Shown here piece by piece: positions 52,727 through 61,010 of a DNA stretch of 64,000 nucleotides. Source of the stretch: Geothrix sp. (lineage in GTDB: Bacteria; Acidobacteriota; Holophagae; Holophagales; Holophagaceae). The stretch covers positions 2,778,857 to 2,842,856 of the forward strand of contig NZ_CP126625.1 in NCBI RefSeq assembly GCF_030219325.1, written 5' to 3'. The position numbers and the translations under genes are program-made. Numbering within the stretch: position 1 is the first letter of the stretch; each line of letters starts with the position of its first letter. The notes under the pieces were generated by a model. It worked only from the letters and a program-made list of their open reading frames with translations. It was not told the origin of the DNA and did not search any database.

Positions 52727-55336
52727 ATGAAGCTCATTCATGACTTCACGGAACTCCTGGCCGACCCCCTGCCACCTGCGGAGCTCGGCGGGAAGGCCAG
52801 GGGTCTGCTGGAGCTGCTGACCTGGGGCTTGCCCGTCCCCCCCGGCGCCGTCCTTCCGGCCTCCGCCTTCCGGCGGTTCCTGGCTGAGACCGGAATCGCC
52901 GCCACGACCCCGGGCGAAGGGGCGTCCCCGGCGGAGGTCTGCGATCACTGGCGGGGGCTCATCCTGGCGGCCGCGCCTCCACCCTGGCTCGACGGGGCGG
53001 TCCGGGCCTGGGTGTCGGCCCATCCTGGGCAGAGCTGGGCCGTCCGTTCCAGCGCCATCCAGGAGGACCTGCCCGGGCATTCCTTCGCCGGCCAGTACTC
53101 CAGCTTCCTGCACCAGGTCACGGTCGAGCAGATCACCCGGTCCATCCTGGCCTGCTGGGCCTCCCTGTACAACCCGGGCGCCGTGAGCTACTGCCAGGAA
53201 CGGGGACTCCCGCTGGAATCCTCGGCCATGGCCGTCATCCTCCAGCGCATGGTGCGGGCGGACCACAGCGGCGTGCTGTTCACGGTCGATCCCATCGGCG
53301 GCAGAGACACGGTGATGCTCGTGGAAGCCGTCCACGGCCTCGGCGAGAGCCTCGTCCAGGGCCGGGTGACCCCGGATTGCTACCGCTTCGACTGGTTCGC
53401 GGGCCGGGAGGTCGAGCGGAGCGTGGCCCGCAAGGAATGGAAGGTGGCCTGCGCAGACGGTGGGGGCGTCATGGAAGGGCGCCTCGATCCGAAGCTGGCG
53501 GAGGCTCCCGTGCTGTCCCCAGAGGCGCTGGGCCAGCTCTGCGGCGCGGCCCTCGACATCCAGCGCCGCAGCGGCTACCCGGTGGACATCGAGTGGGCCT
53601 TCGCCGAGGGGACCCTCCACATCCTGCAGAGCCGGCCCGAGACGCGCATCCACGTCCGCGACCTGGAAGGCGAGTGGACCACGGCGGACTTCAAGGACGG
53701 GGGCGTGTCCTCCACGGTCTGCACGCCCTTCATGTGGGCCCTCTACGACCTGGTCTGGGAACGGGCCATGCCCGAATACCTGCGCTCCGTGCGAATGATC
53801 GATGCCGTGGAAGGGATCGTCTGGGGGGACATGTTCTTCGGGCGGCCCTACTGGAACGTCGGCATCATCAAGACCTGCCTCGAGCGCCTGCCCGGCTTCA
53901 CGGAGCGCCACTTCGATGCGGACCTGGGCATCGAGCCGGCCTACGCGGGAGAGGGACGCACCTCCCGGCTGGGCCTTGGCAGCCTGTGGCGGGCCCTCCG
54001 GGTCGTCCTGGCGCTGAAGCGCTCATTCCAGGCCGAACTGGAAGCCTGTGAGGCCTTCCGAGCCCGGCAGCTGGCGAGGCTGCGGGAGCTGGACGGCCTG
54101 GACCTGCACAGCCTGGACGAGCAGGCCTTCTTCGCCTTCTACTGGACCTTCATCGAGCAGGACTTCTTCCGCAGCGAGTACGCCTACTTCCACCTCATCT
54201 TCAACAACAGCAACTTCCAGAGCCTGTACAAGGGCGAGCTGCAGAAGCAGGGCGCCGACATCCTCCTGCTCCTGTCGGGCCTGCAGGAACTCTCCCACCT
54301 CCAGCCGAACTACCGGCTGTGGGAGCTCTCGCGACAGCTGCGGACCTCCCCCGGCGCCTGCGCCTATTGGCGGGACACCCCCCTCCTCCGCATTTCCGAA
54401 GCCCTGCGCTCCGGTGAGCCGGGCCCGGGCTTCGAGGAACTGCGCGCCCACATCGAAGCCTTCAAGTTCCATTCGACCCGGGAGCTGGACATCCGGGTGC
54501 CCCGGCTGGACGAGGACCCCTCCCAGGTCCTCTCCAGCCTCCGGCAGCTCATCGACCTCGACGACGCCCACTCGCCGCAGGACCACACGGCCGCCCAGTC
54601 CCTGGCGGCGGAACAGGAGCGGCAGCGCTTCATCGAGTCCCTGCCGCCCTGGAAACGGAAGGCCTCGGCGCGGAAGATCGAGCGCATGCGCCGCTTCCTC
54701 TGGTGGCGGGAGGAATACCGCGACCTGTCCACCCGGCACTACCACCTCGTCCGGAAGGTCACGCTGCACCTGGCCGGACGGCTCCTGGAAGGGGGCTGGC
54801 TGGCCACCGCCGAGGATGTCTTCTTCCTCGACCTGGCGGACCTGTTCGGCCTCCTGGACGGGCGCGCGACCCGAACGGACGTCAAGGAACGCATCCGCCT
54901 CCACCGCGCCTACTACGACTCCTTCCGGAACTTCCAGAACCCGGATGAGCTGGGCCGGGGTCGGGACTTTCAGCCCGGCGGGATGAGCCGGCAGGCCGGT
55001 GAGGGCGCCCTCACCGGCCTGCCCTGCAGCCCCGGCCAGGCCGAAGGCCCCGCCCGCCTCATCGCCGACATCTTCGAGGCGGACCGCCTCGCCCAGGGCG
55101 ACATCCTCCTCACCCGGTACACCGACCCGGGCTGGACCCCCTGCTTCGGCCTCATCGCCGGGGTGGCGACGGAGACCGGCGGCCTGCTCTCCCACGCGGC
55201 CGTGATCTCCCGGGAGTACGGCATCCCGGCGGTGCTGGCGGTGAAGGGCCTGCTGTCTGCGGCGGCCGGCGCCCAGCGCGCCAGCCTCGATGGGCACGCG
55301 GGGCAGGTCCGCTTCGATGAGGGGGGACCGCGATGA
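52727..55336 (+). CDS. PEP synthase/rifampin-phosphotransferase-like protein A
   Basis: 869 residues in three parts: an N-terminal PPDK-type ATP-binding domain (WAVRSSAIQEDLPGHSFAGQ, ILQRMVRADHSGVLFTVDP, VDIEWAFAEGTLHILQSRP), a long middle domain without recognisable family, and a C-terminal swivelling phosphohistidine domain with His823 in GGLLSHAAVISRE. The layout is that of rifampin phosphotransferase and of short PEP synthases: a two-step transfer of a phosphate through the His. There is no PEP-binding TIM barrel. The acceptor is unknown. Starts directly after the DUF46 gene. Confidence 0.8.
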   Translation: MKLIHDFTELLADPLPPAELGGKARGLLELLTWGLPVPPGAVLPASAFRRFLAETGIAATTPGEGASPAEVCDHWRGLILAAAPPPWLDGAVRAWVSAHPGQSWAVRSSAIQEDLPGHSFAGQYSSFLHQVTVEQITRSILACWASLYNPGAVSYCQERGLPLESSAMAVILQRMVRADHSGVLFTVDPIGGRDTVMLVEAVHGLGESLVQGRVTPDCYRFDWFAGREVERSVARKEWKVACADGGGVMEGRLDPKLAEAPVLSPEALGQLCGAALDIQRRSGYPVDIEWAFAEGTLHILQSRPETRIHVRDLEGEWTTADFKDGGVSSTVCTPFMWALYDLVWERAMPEYLRSVRMIDAVEGIVWGDMFFGRPYWNVGIIKTCLERLPGFTERHFDADLGIEPAYAGEGRTSRLGLGSLWRALRVVLALKRSFQAELEACEAFRARQLARLRELDGLDLHSLDEQAFFAFYWTFIEQDFFRSEYAYFHLIFNNSNFQSLYKGELQKQGADILLLLSGLQELSHLQPNYRLWELSRQLRTSPGACAYWRDTPLLRISEALRSGEPGPGFEELRAHIEAFKFHSTRELDIRVPRLDEDPSQVLSSLRQLIDLDDAHSPQDHTAAQSLAAEQERQRFIESLPPWKRKASARKIERMRRFLWWREEYRDLSTRHYHLVRKVTLHLAGRLLEGGWLATAEDVFFLDLADLFGLLDGRATRTDVKERIRLHRAYYDSFRNFQNPDELGRGRDFQPGGMSRQAGEGALTGLPCSPGQAEGPARLIADIFEADRLAQGDILLTRYTDPGWTPCFGLIAGVATETGGLLSHAAVISREYGIPAVLAVKGLLSAAAGAQRASLDGHAGQVRFDEGGPR

Positions 55337-56265
55337 CCCCTTCCCCGAGGCGCCTGTGGCTCTACCTGTCCACCACCTACCCGCCCCTGCTCACGGCGCC
55401 CTTCGCGGCCATCAGCTACCTCGCCCTGGCCTGGTCCCTGCTCGCCGCCCGGGGCCTCCCGCCCCGCCTGGGACGAGCCACCCTGGCGGGCATTCTCGGG
55501 ACCTTCCTCTTCCTGCTCTTCCTGCGCGTCTCGGACGAGCTCAAGGATTCCGAATCCGACAAGATCCACTTCCCGGAACGCCTCCTGCCTTCGGGGCGGA
55601 TCACTCCGGGCGACCTGTGGCTCCTGTGGTGGGTGGCGCTCGCGGGGCTGATCGGCGTCCAGCTGCTCGTCCCCCGGCTCAACGGGTACTACCTCGCCCT
55701 GCTCATCTACGGCCTGCTGATGTTCAGGTACTTCTTCCTGCCCCGGCTCATCACCAGCCATCTGTTCCTGGCCCTCCTGAGCCACAATCCGTCGGCCTTC
55801 CTGCTGCAGCTCTGCGCGCTGGGATGGCTGGGCGCGGACCCGGGGTTGCCATCCCCCTTCGTGGCCCGGCGCGGGGACCTCCTGATCTGCCTGCTCTTCT
55901 ACCTGCCGGCGCTCCTGTGGGAGCTTTCGCGGAAGCTCCGCCGGCCCTCCGAGGAAACGCAGTACCAGACCTATTCGTCGCTGCTCGGTCCCCGCCGCGC
56001 AGCGCTCCTGACCCTGACCGTGGCCCTGGGCATGCTGGGTCTGGTGGTGGCCTTGGGCCCGCGCCTCGGCACCTCGATCCTGGCCCTGGCGGCGCAGATG
56101 GCGGCCTTCCTCCTGTTCGCCGGCGCCCTCCTGCGCTTCATCATCCAGCCGGAAGCCGATGGCCCGAAGCTCGGCATGGTCGGGCAGGCCTACGCCATCG
56201 CCTTCTACGCCATCGCCTTCTGCGACCTGGCCCTGCGCGGACCCCGCGCCGGCGGGATGGGGTAG
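55333..56265 (+). CDS. UbiA-family prenyltransferase
   Basis: 310-residue integral membrane enzyme with about eight helices. The first Asp-rich region LRVSDELKDSESDKIHFPERLLPSGRIT corresponds to the NDxxDxxxD motif with changes, and the second Asp motif is around YQTYSSLLG, less clear. UbiA enzymes attach prenyl chains to aromatic or lipid acceptors; archaeal members make digeranylgeranylglyceryl phosphate. The acceptor here is not known. Overlaps the preceding gene by 4 bp (ATGA) and is followed 3 bp later by another PEP-synthase-like gene. Confidence 0.85.
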   Translation: MTPSPRRLWLYLSTTYPPLLTAPFAAISYLALAWSLLAARGLPPRLGRATLAGILGTFLFLLFLRVSDELKDSESDKIHFPERLLPSGRITPGDLWLLWWVALAGLIGVQLLVPRLNGYYLALLIYGLLMFRYFFLPRLITSHLFLALLSHNPSAFLLQLCALGWLGADPGLPSPFVARRGDLLICLLFYLPALLWELSRKLRRPSEETQYQTYSSLLGPRRAALLTLTVALGMLGLVVALGPRLGTSILALAAQMAAFLLFAGALLRFIIQPEADGPKLGMVGQAYAIAFYAIAFCDLALRGPRAGGMG

Positions 56266-56268
56266 GCC

Positions 56269-58956
56269 GTGGACTGGCGCCTGCTCGACCCCCGCGACGA
56301 GCTTCGCGTGGAGGCCTGCGGGGGCAAGGCCCTGGGGCTGGCGAGGCTCGGAGCCGCGGGCCTGCCCGTACCCGACTGGTTCTGCCTTTCCGCCGACACC
56401 TTCCGGCGCGCCCTGGGGCCCGCCCTCGGGGACTTCCATGCCGGACTGGCCGCCGCGTCGCCGGAGGACCGATCGGGCCTGGAGGCCCTCTGCGCGCGCG
56501 GGCGAGCCGCGGTGGATGCGCTGGTCCTGCCGCCGGACGCCCTCCGCGGCGCGGCCCTGGAGCACCTGCCGGGAGCGGACCTGTTCGCGGTACGCTCCTC
56601 GGCCTGCGTGGAGGATTCTCCCGAAGCCAGCTTTGCCGGCCAGCTGCAGTCCTTCCTCTGCGTCCCGGCCGAGGGCCTGGAGCAGGCCGTCCTGGCCTGC
56701 TGGCGGAGCTACTTCAGCGCCGGCGCCGCGAGGTACCGGCTCCATCACGGCCTCGGGGCTGCGGCCCCCGGCATGGCGGTCATCCTCCAGCGCATGGTGG
56801 AAGCGCAGGTCTCGGGCATCGCCTTCTCCGTCAGCCCCGACGGCAACCTGGGGGAGCTGCTCCTGAGCGCCACCTACGGCCTCGGTCCCGGGGTCGTCTC
56901 GGGGGAGTTCGAGACGGACCTCATCCGGATCGACCGGCGGAGCGGCGCGATCCGGTCCACCCAAGCCGTGAAGGCCGAGCGCCTCGTGAAGGACGCCGCC
57001 GCGGGCCGGGGCCTGCGCCGGGAGCCGGTGCCGGAGGCACTGCGCCGGGCGCCCTGCCTGGGCCCGGAGCAGGTGGCTGAGCTGGCCGGTCTCTGCCTGC
57101 GGGCCGAGCGGGCCCTGGGGGACTGGGTGGACCTGGAGTGGGCCTTCGACACCCGGTTCCACCTGCTGCAGGCCCGGCCCATCACCGCCCTGCCCGCGGG
57201 GGAGATCCACCTCCTGGACAACAGCAACATCGTCGAGAGCTATCCCGGGATCTCCGCGCCGCTCACCTTCGCCTTCGTCCAGCAGGCCTACGCGCGCATC
57301 TTCCGCAACTTCGCCCTCCGACTGGGCCTCCGGGCGGCGGAGCTGGACCGCAGCGCCGCCCACCTGGACCAGATGGTCGTCCACTTCCAGGGGCGCATCT
57401 ATTACAGCCTGGAGAACTGGTACGCCCTCTTCTCGCTCCTGCCCTTCGCGTCGCGCTTCATCCCCATCTGGGAGGGCATGCTGGGCATCCGCGCCGCGGA
57501 AGGGGCTCCGGGCGGCCCCGGCCTCGCCACCCGCCTCCTCGCAGGTCCGCGGGCGCTGCGCATCGGGCTTCGCCTGCTGGGCGAGTTCCTGCGCCTGCGC
57601 CGCTCGATGGCTGCGCTGCTGGCGCGCTTCGAAGCGCTCAAATCGAATTTCGACGCGCGCCTCCAGACCGCTTCCCGGGGGGGCCTCGATGCGCTGCGGT
57701 CCCTCTACGACGACCTGGGCGCCCGCATGGTGGACGGCTGGGAGCTCACGCTCATCAACGACGGCTTCGCCTTCCTGTTCACGGCTCTGGCCCAGTGGTC
57801 CCTGCGCCGCCTCCTCCCGCCGGAGGCGGCCCTCGAGGCGTTCAACGGCCTGCTCTGCGGTCTGGCGGGCATGGCGAGCCTCCAGCCCGCCCGGGAAGCC
57901 ATCCGCCTCGGGGAGCGGCTCCAGGATCATCCGGGCCTGCTCGCCGCGGCCCTGGCCGCCGCCGAGGCCCGGCTGGACCGGCTGCCGGCTGATGCCGCCA
58001 CTTCACCGGAAGAGGCCTCGGCCATCGCAGACTTCAACACGGCGTTGGCTGACTACCTCCAGCGCTGCGGCTCCCGGACCTTCGAGGAACTCAAGCTGGA
58101 ACGGCCCAGCCATGCCGAGGCCCCCTGGCTGCTGCTCCGCCAGGTCGCGGCCTGCGCCAGCCAGGGCCTGCGCGCCGCGGACATGGAGGCCCGCGAGGCC
58201 GCCATCCGCGCCCGGGCGGAGGGCCTGCTCGCCAGCGCCGGGCCCCGTCCAGTGACACGAGTCGTCTTCTCGTTCTGCCTGGCGCGGGCCAAGGCCTCGA
58301 TCCTCCACCGGGAAGCCAGCCGCCTGAAGCGCGGCGAGTTCTACCGCATGGTCCGGCGGATCTTCCTGGCCGCCGGGGAGCGCCTGGCCCAGGAGGGTCT
58401 CCTCCACCAGGTCGACGACATCTTCTACCTGACGGTGGACGAGGCCTTCGGCGCGGCCACCCTCGGCGCAACCGCGCTCGAAGCGAAGGTCGCCACCAGG
58501 CGGGCCGAGCAGTCAGCCCAGGCGGCCCTGTCCCCGCCGGAGCGGATCGTCTGGAAGGGCAGCCTGGCCGAAGCCGAGCGGGTCCTGGCCACGACTCTGG
58601 GCGAGCCGGGATCCGGGGCCGGGGACGCGGCTGGATTCACCCTCTCCGGCCTGGGTTGCGCACCGGGCCAGGTCAGCGGCGGGGCCCTGGTGGTGGCGGA
58701 TCCCGGCACGGTCACGGACGCCAGGGGAAAGGTCCTGGTGGCGCGGATGACGGACCCCGGCTGGGTGTTCCTCATGCTCCAGGCCCGGGGGCTCATCGTG
58801 GAGAAGGGCAGCCTGCTCTCGCACACCGCCATCATCGGCCGGGAGCTGGGCCTGCCGACCCTCGTGGGTGTCACGGACGCCGCCCGGCGGATCCGGAGCG
58901 GCGATCAGCTCAGCCTGGACTCGGGCCGCGGCACCGTCACGGTGCGACGGGGCTGA
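56269..58956 (+). CDS. PEP synthase/rifampin-phosphotransferase-like protein B
   Basis: 895 residues with the same three-part layout as the protein at 52727: N-terminal ATP-grasp-like domain (FAVRSSACVEDSPEASFAGQ, VILQRMVEAQVSGIAFSVSP, DLEWAFDTRFHLLQARPIT), a helical middle (IVESYPGISAPLTFAFVQQAY) and a C-terminal domain with His852 in GSLLSHTAIIGREL. The two are diverged paralogs. GTG 56269 starts 3 bp after the UbiA stop. The 3' end overlaps the convergent ABC gene by 20 bp. Two different dikinase-like steps in one operon are unusual. Confidence 0.8.
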   Translation: MDWRLLDPRDELRVEACGGKALGLARLGAAGLPVPDWFCLSADTFRRALGPALGDFHAGLAAASPEDRSGLEALCARGRAAVDALVLPPDALRGAALEHLPGADLFAVRSSACVEDSPEASFAGQLQSFLCVPAEGLEQAVLACWRSYFSAGAARYRLHHGLGAAAPGMAVILQRMVEAQVSGIAFSVSPDGNLGELLLSATYGLGPGVVSGEFETDLIRIDRRSGAIRSTQAVKAERLVKDAAAGRGLRREPVPEALRRAPCLGPEQVAELAGLCLRAERALGDWVDLEWAFDTRFHLLQARPITALPAGEIHLLDNSNIVESYPGISAPLTFAFVQQAYARIFRNFALRLGLRAAELDRSAAHLDQMVVHFQGRIYYSLENWYALFSLLPFASRFIPIWEGMLGIRAAEGAPGGPGLATRLLAGPRALRIGLRLLGEFLRLRRSMAALLARFEALKSNFDARLQTASRGGLDALRSLYDDLGARMVDGWELTLINDGFAFLFTALAQWSLRRLLPPEAALEAFNGLLCGLAGMASLQPAREAIRLGERLQDHPGLLAAALAAAEARLDRLPADAATSPEEASAIADFNTALADYLQRCGSRTFEELKLERPSHAEAPWLLLRQVAACASQGLRAADMEAREAAIRARAEGLLASAGPRPVTRVVFSFCLARAKASILHREASRLKRGEFYRMVRRIFLAAGERLAQEGLLHQVDDIFYLTVDEAFGAATLGATALEAKVATRRAEQSAQAALSPPERIVWKGSLAEAERVLATTLGEPGSGAGDAAGFTLSGLGCAPGQVSGGALVVADPGTVTDARGKVLVARMTDPGWVFLMLQARGLIVEKGSLLSHTAIIGRELGLPTLVGVTDAARRIRSGDQLSLDSGRGTVTVRRG

Positions 58957-59617
58957 GCCGACCTTCCTGCAACGACAGCACGCGGTCGGCGAGCTCCGCC
59001 AGCCGCGTGTCATGGCTGGTGACGATGGCGGTGCGGCCCCCTTCGCGGATGTACTCGTGGAGCATGCGGATCACCTCCTGGCCCTGGTGGAACTCCAGGC
59101 TGGCCGTGGGCTCGTCCGCCAGGATCAGGCCTGGCGAGGGCCCGAAGGCGCGGGCCGCGGCCACGCGCTGCTTCTCGCCATGACTCATGGTCGCGGCGCG
59201 GCACTCGCCGAGGTGGGGGATGCCCAGGCTCAGGAAGACCTCCCGGCTCCGCTGGGCGGCGGGCCCGGCCTTCCAGCCCGCGAAGCGCAGGGCCAGCTCG
59301 GCGTTCTCGCGGCCCGTCAGGGATTCGATGAGCAGGAAATTCTGGAAGATGAAGCCGATGTTCCGGGCCCGCAGGGTCTGCAGCTCATCCGGGTGCAGGC
59401 CGCCGAGGTCCCGCCCGAAGAGGCGCACCTGCCCGCTGGAGGGCGGGGTCAACCCCGCAAGGGTGGTGAGCAGGGTCGTCTTCCCGCTCCCGCTGGGCCC
59501 CAGGACGAGGACGATCTCGCCGGCCTCCGCCTGGAAGTCCACGCGGTCCAGGACCAGCCGCCGGCCCTCGCCCTCGCCGAACTGCCTGGAGACGCCTGCG
59601 AGTTCCACCACGGCCAT
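58937..59617 (-). CDS. ABC transporter ATP-binding protein, LolD/MacB-like
   Basis: 226-residue ATPase. Walker A is LGPSGSGKTTLL, the signature is MSHGEKQRVAAARAF, Walker B is LILADEPTASLE. MSHGEK rather than LSGGE is the unusual variant. It groups with the LolD/MacB/FtsE type that acts with FtsX-like permeases and does not translocate across the bilayer. I start at ATG 59617, which leaves the permease stop 1 bp away. The 3' end overlaps the plus-strand gene by 20 bp; this is unusual but both reading frames are well supported. Confidence 0.9.
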   Translation of the reverse strand: MAVVELAGVSRQFGEGEGRRLVLDRVDFQAEAGEIVLVLGPSGSGKTTLLTTLAGLTPPSSGQVRLFGRDLGGLHPDELQTLRARNIGFIFQNFLLIESLTGRENAELALRFAGWKAGPAAQRSREVFLSLGIPHLGECRAATMSHGEKQRVAAARAFGPSPGLILADEPTASLEFHQGQEVIRMLHEYIREGGRTAIVTSHDTRLAELADRVLSLQEGRLSPVAP

Positions 59618-59618
59618 G

Positions 59619-60731
59619 TCAGTCCCCCCTGGCCCGGAAGGCTTCAAGGGCGTAGAAGCCCGCGATGCGGCGCGTGGCGACCAGGGCGCTGGCCAGGCAG
59701 ATCACCAGGACGCCGGCCAGCACGAGGGCCATCTGCGCCGGATAGACCTGGGTCTCCAGCTCCGGCGCCAGAACGCGCACCAGGGCCCGCAGCGGCAGGA
59801 AGAGGGCCAGCCCCAGGCCGCCGCCGCAACCCCCGAGCAGCAGGGCCTTCGCCGCCACCAGGCCCCGCAGGTAGCTGCGCGGCGCGCCCAGGGCCTTCAT
59901 GATCACGAAGTCCCGGCGGCGCTCCAGGATGTCCAGCGACAGCAGCAGCGCCAGGATGACGGCGAGCACCAGAGCGCCCATGAGCGTGATGATGAAGAGG
60001 AAGGCCAGGAAGCCCGTCTGCATCTCCAGCACGTTGTTCTCGATGAACTGGGCGTCCGAGAAGAAGTTCATCTCGGGTTGGGCCGCACGCAGGGCCTGCA
60101 GGACCGCCGGTACCGTCTCGCCCGGCCCGATCCGGATCGCCACGAAGGAGATGAGTCCCGGCAGCTGGATGAAGCCCTGGGCCCGCTCCAGGCTCACGAA
60201 GGCGTACTGGATGACCATGGCGTTGGTGCCGCGGCTCAGGCCCACCACCTGCAGCGGCACGCCCTGGATCTCCAGGGTCTGGCCCAGGACCAGATGGTGT
60301 TTCCGGGCGAACACCTCGTCCAGCACGATTTCGTCATCGCCCGCGAGGGCCCTTCCCGCCGCGATGATGGGCGGCCCTCCCGTCGGCGCCTCGCGCCGGT
60401 AGCCCGTGAGGAAGAGGGTGTAGAAGCGCCCCTGCAGCTTCACGGACGAGAGCAGCAGCAGCACGGGCGAGGCCGAGGCCACGGCTTTCGTCTCCAGGAC
60501 CGCCTGGCCCTCCTCCAGGGTCATGATCGAGGAGCCGCGGATGATGTTGGTGGCGTTGGCCTGCAGCATCCAGATGTCGGCGCGGGTGCGGCGGATGTAA
60601 TCCACGGCCCCCGCGTTGACGCTCTGGTAGGTGGCCCACAGGAACACCATCATCAGCGTGCAGGCGCCGATGGCCGCCACGGTCATGGCGAACCGTCCGA
60701 CCTCGCCCAGCAGGGGGTTCCGGATCCGCAT
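59619..60731 (-). CDS. FtsX-like ABC transporter permease
   Basis: 370-residue membrane protein with the FtsX/MacB layout: an N-terminal helix (about 14-35), a periplasmic domain of 200 residues and three C-terminal helices (residues 245-370, including FLFIITLMGALVLAVILALLLSL). The periplasmic part has no domain that I can name. It probably moves or extracts a lipid or lipoprotein and is encoded first in a two-gene operon with the ATPase. ATG 60731 is selected since the hydrophobic helix follows closely. A link to the convergent lipid-type operon is only suggested by position. Confidence 0.8.
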   Translation of the reverse strand: MRIRNPLLGEVGRFAMTVAAIGACTLMMVFLWATYQSVNAGAVDYIRRTRADIWMLQANATNIIRGSSIMTLEEGQAVLETKAVASASPVLLLLSSVKLQGRFYTLFLTGYRREAPTGGPPIIAAGRALAGDDEIVLDEVFARKHHLVLGQTLEIQGVPLQVVGLSRGTNAMVIQYAFVSLERAQGFIQLPGLISFVAIRIGPGETVPAVLQALRAAQPEMNFFSDAQFIENNVLEMQTGFLAFLFIITLMGALVLAVILALLLSLDILERRRDFVIMKALGAPRSYLRGLVAAKALLLGGCGGGLGLALFLPLRALVRVLAPELETQVYPAQMALVLAGVLVICLASALVATRRIAGFYALEAFRARGD

Positions 60732-61010
60732 GGCCCAGTGTAGCCACTGGCAGGCGCAACCCCCTGCCCATTGAACCTTCCGCGATGGCCGTGGGCGCAT
60801 CCAGTCGGCGGATTCGAGGGACGGGGTCCTTGCCCTGAGGCCAGCGTGCGTCAATCTGGGCCGGCATTCTCGGGGTCCCAGGAATCAGGCAGAACCCCTT
60901 GAAGGGCCGGTTACCATCGGGGTCTCCTCCCTTCATGAACGGAATGTCCTGCCTCTGGATCACGCATGCATCCGGCTCCCCCTCTTTCCCCTCGAGGTGT
61001 CCGCCCTGAG
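60732..61010. other. Intergenic region between divergent genes
   Basis: About 280 bp between the ABC permease and the sensor kinase, divergently transcribed, so both promoters lie here. I see no clear -35/-10 pairs, repeats or hairpins. Confidence 0.5.
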
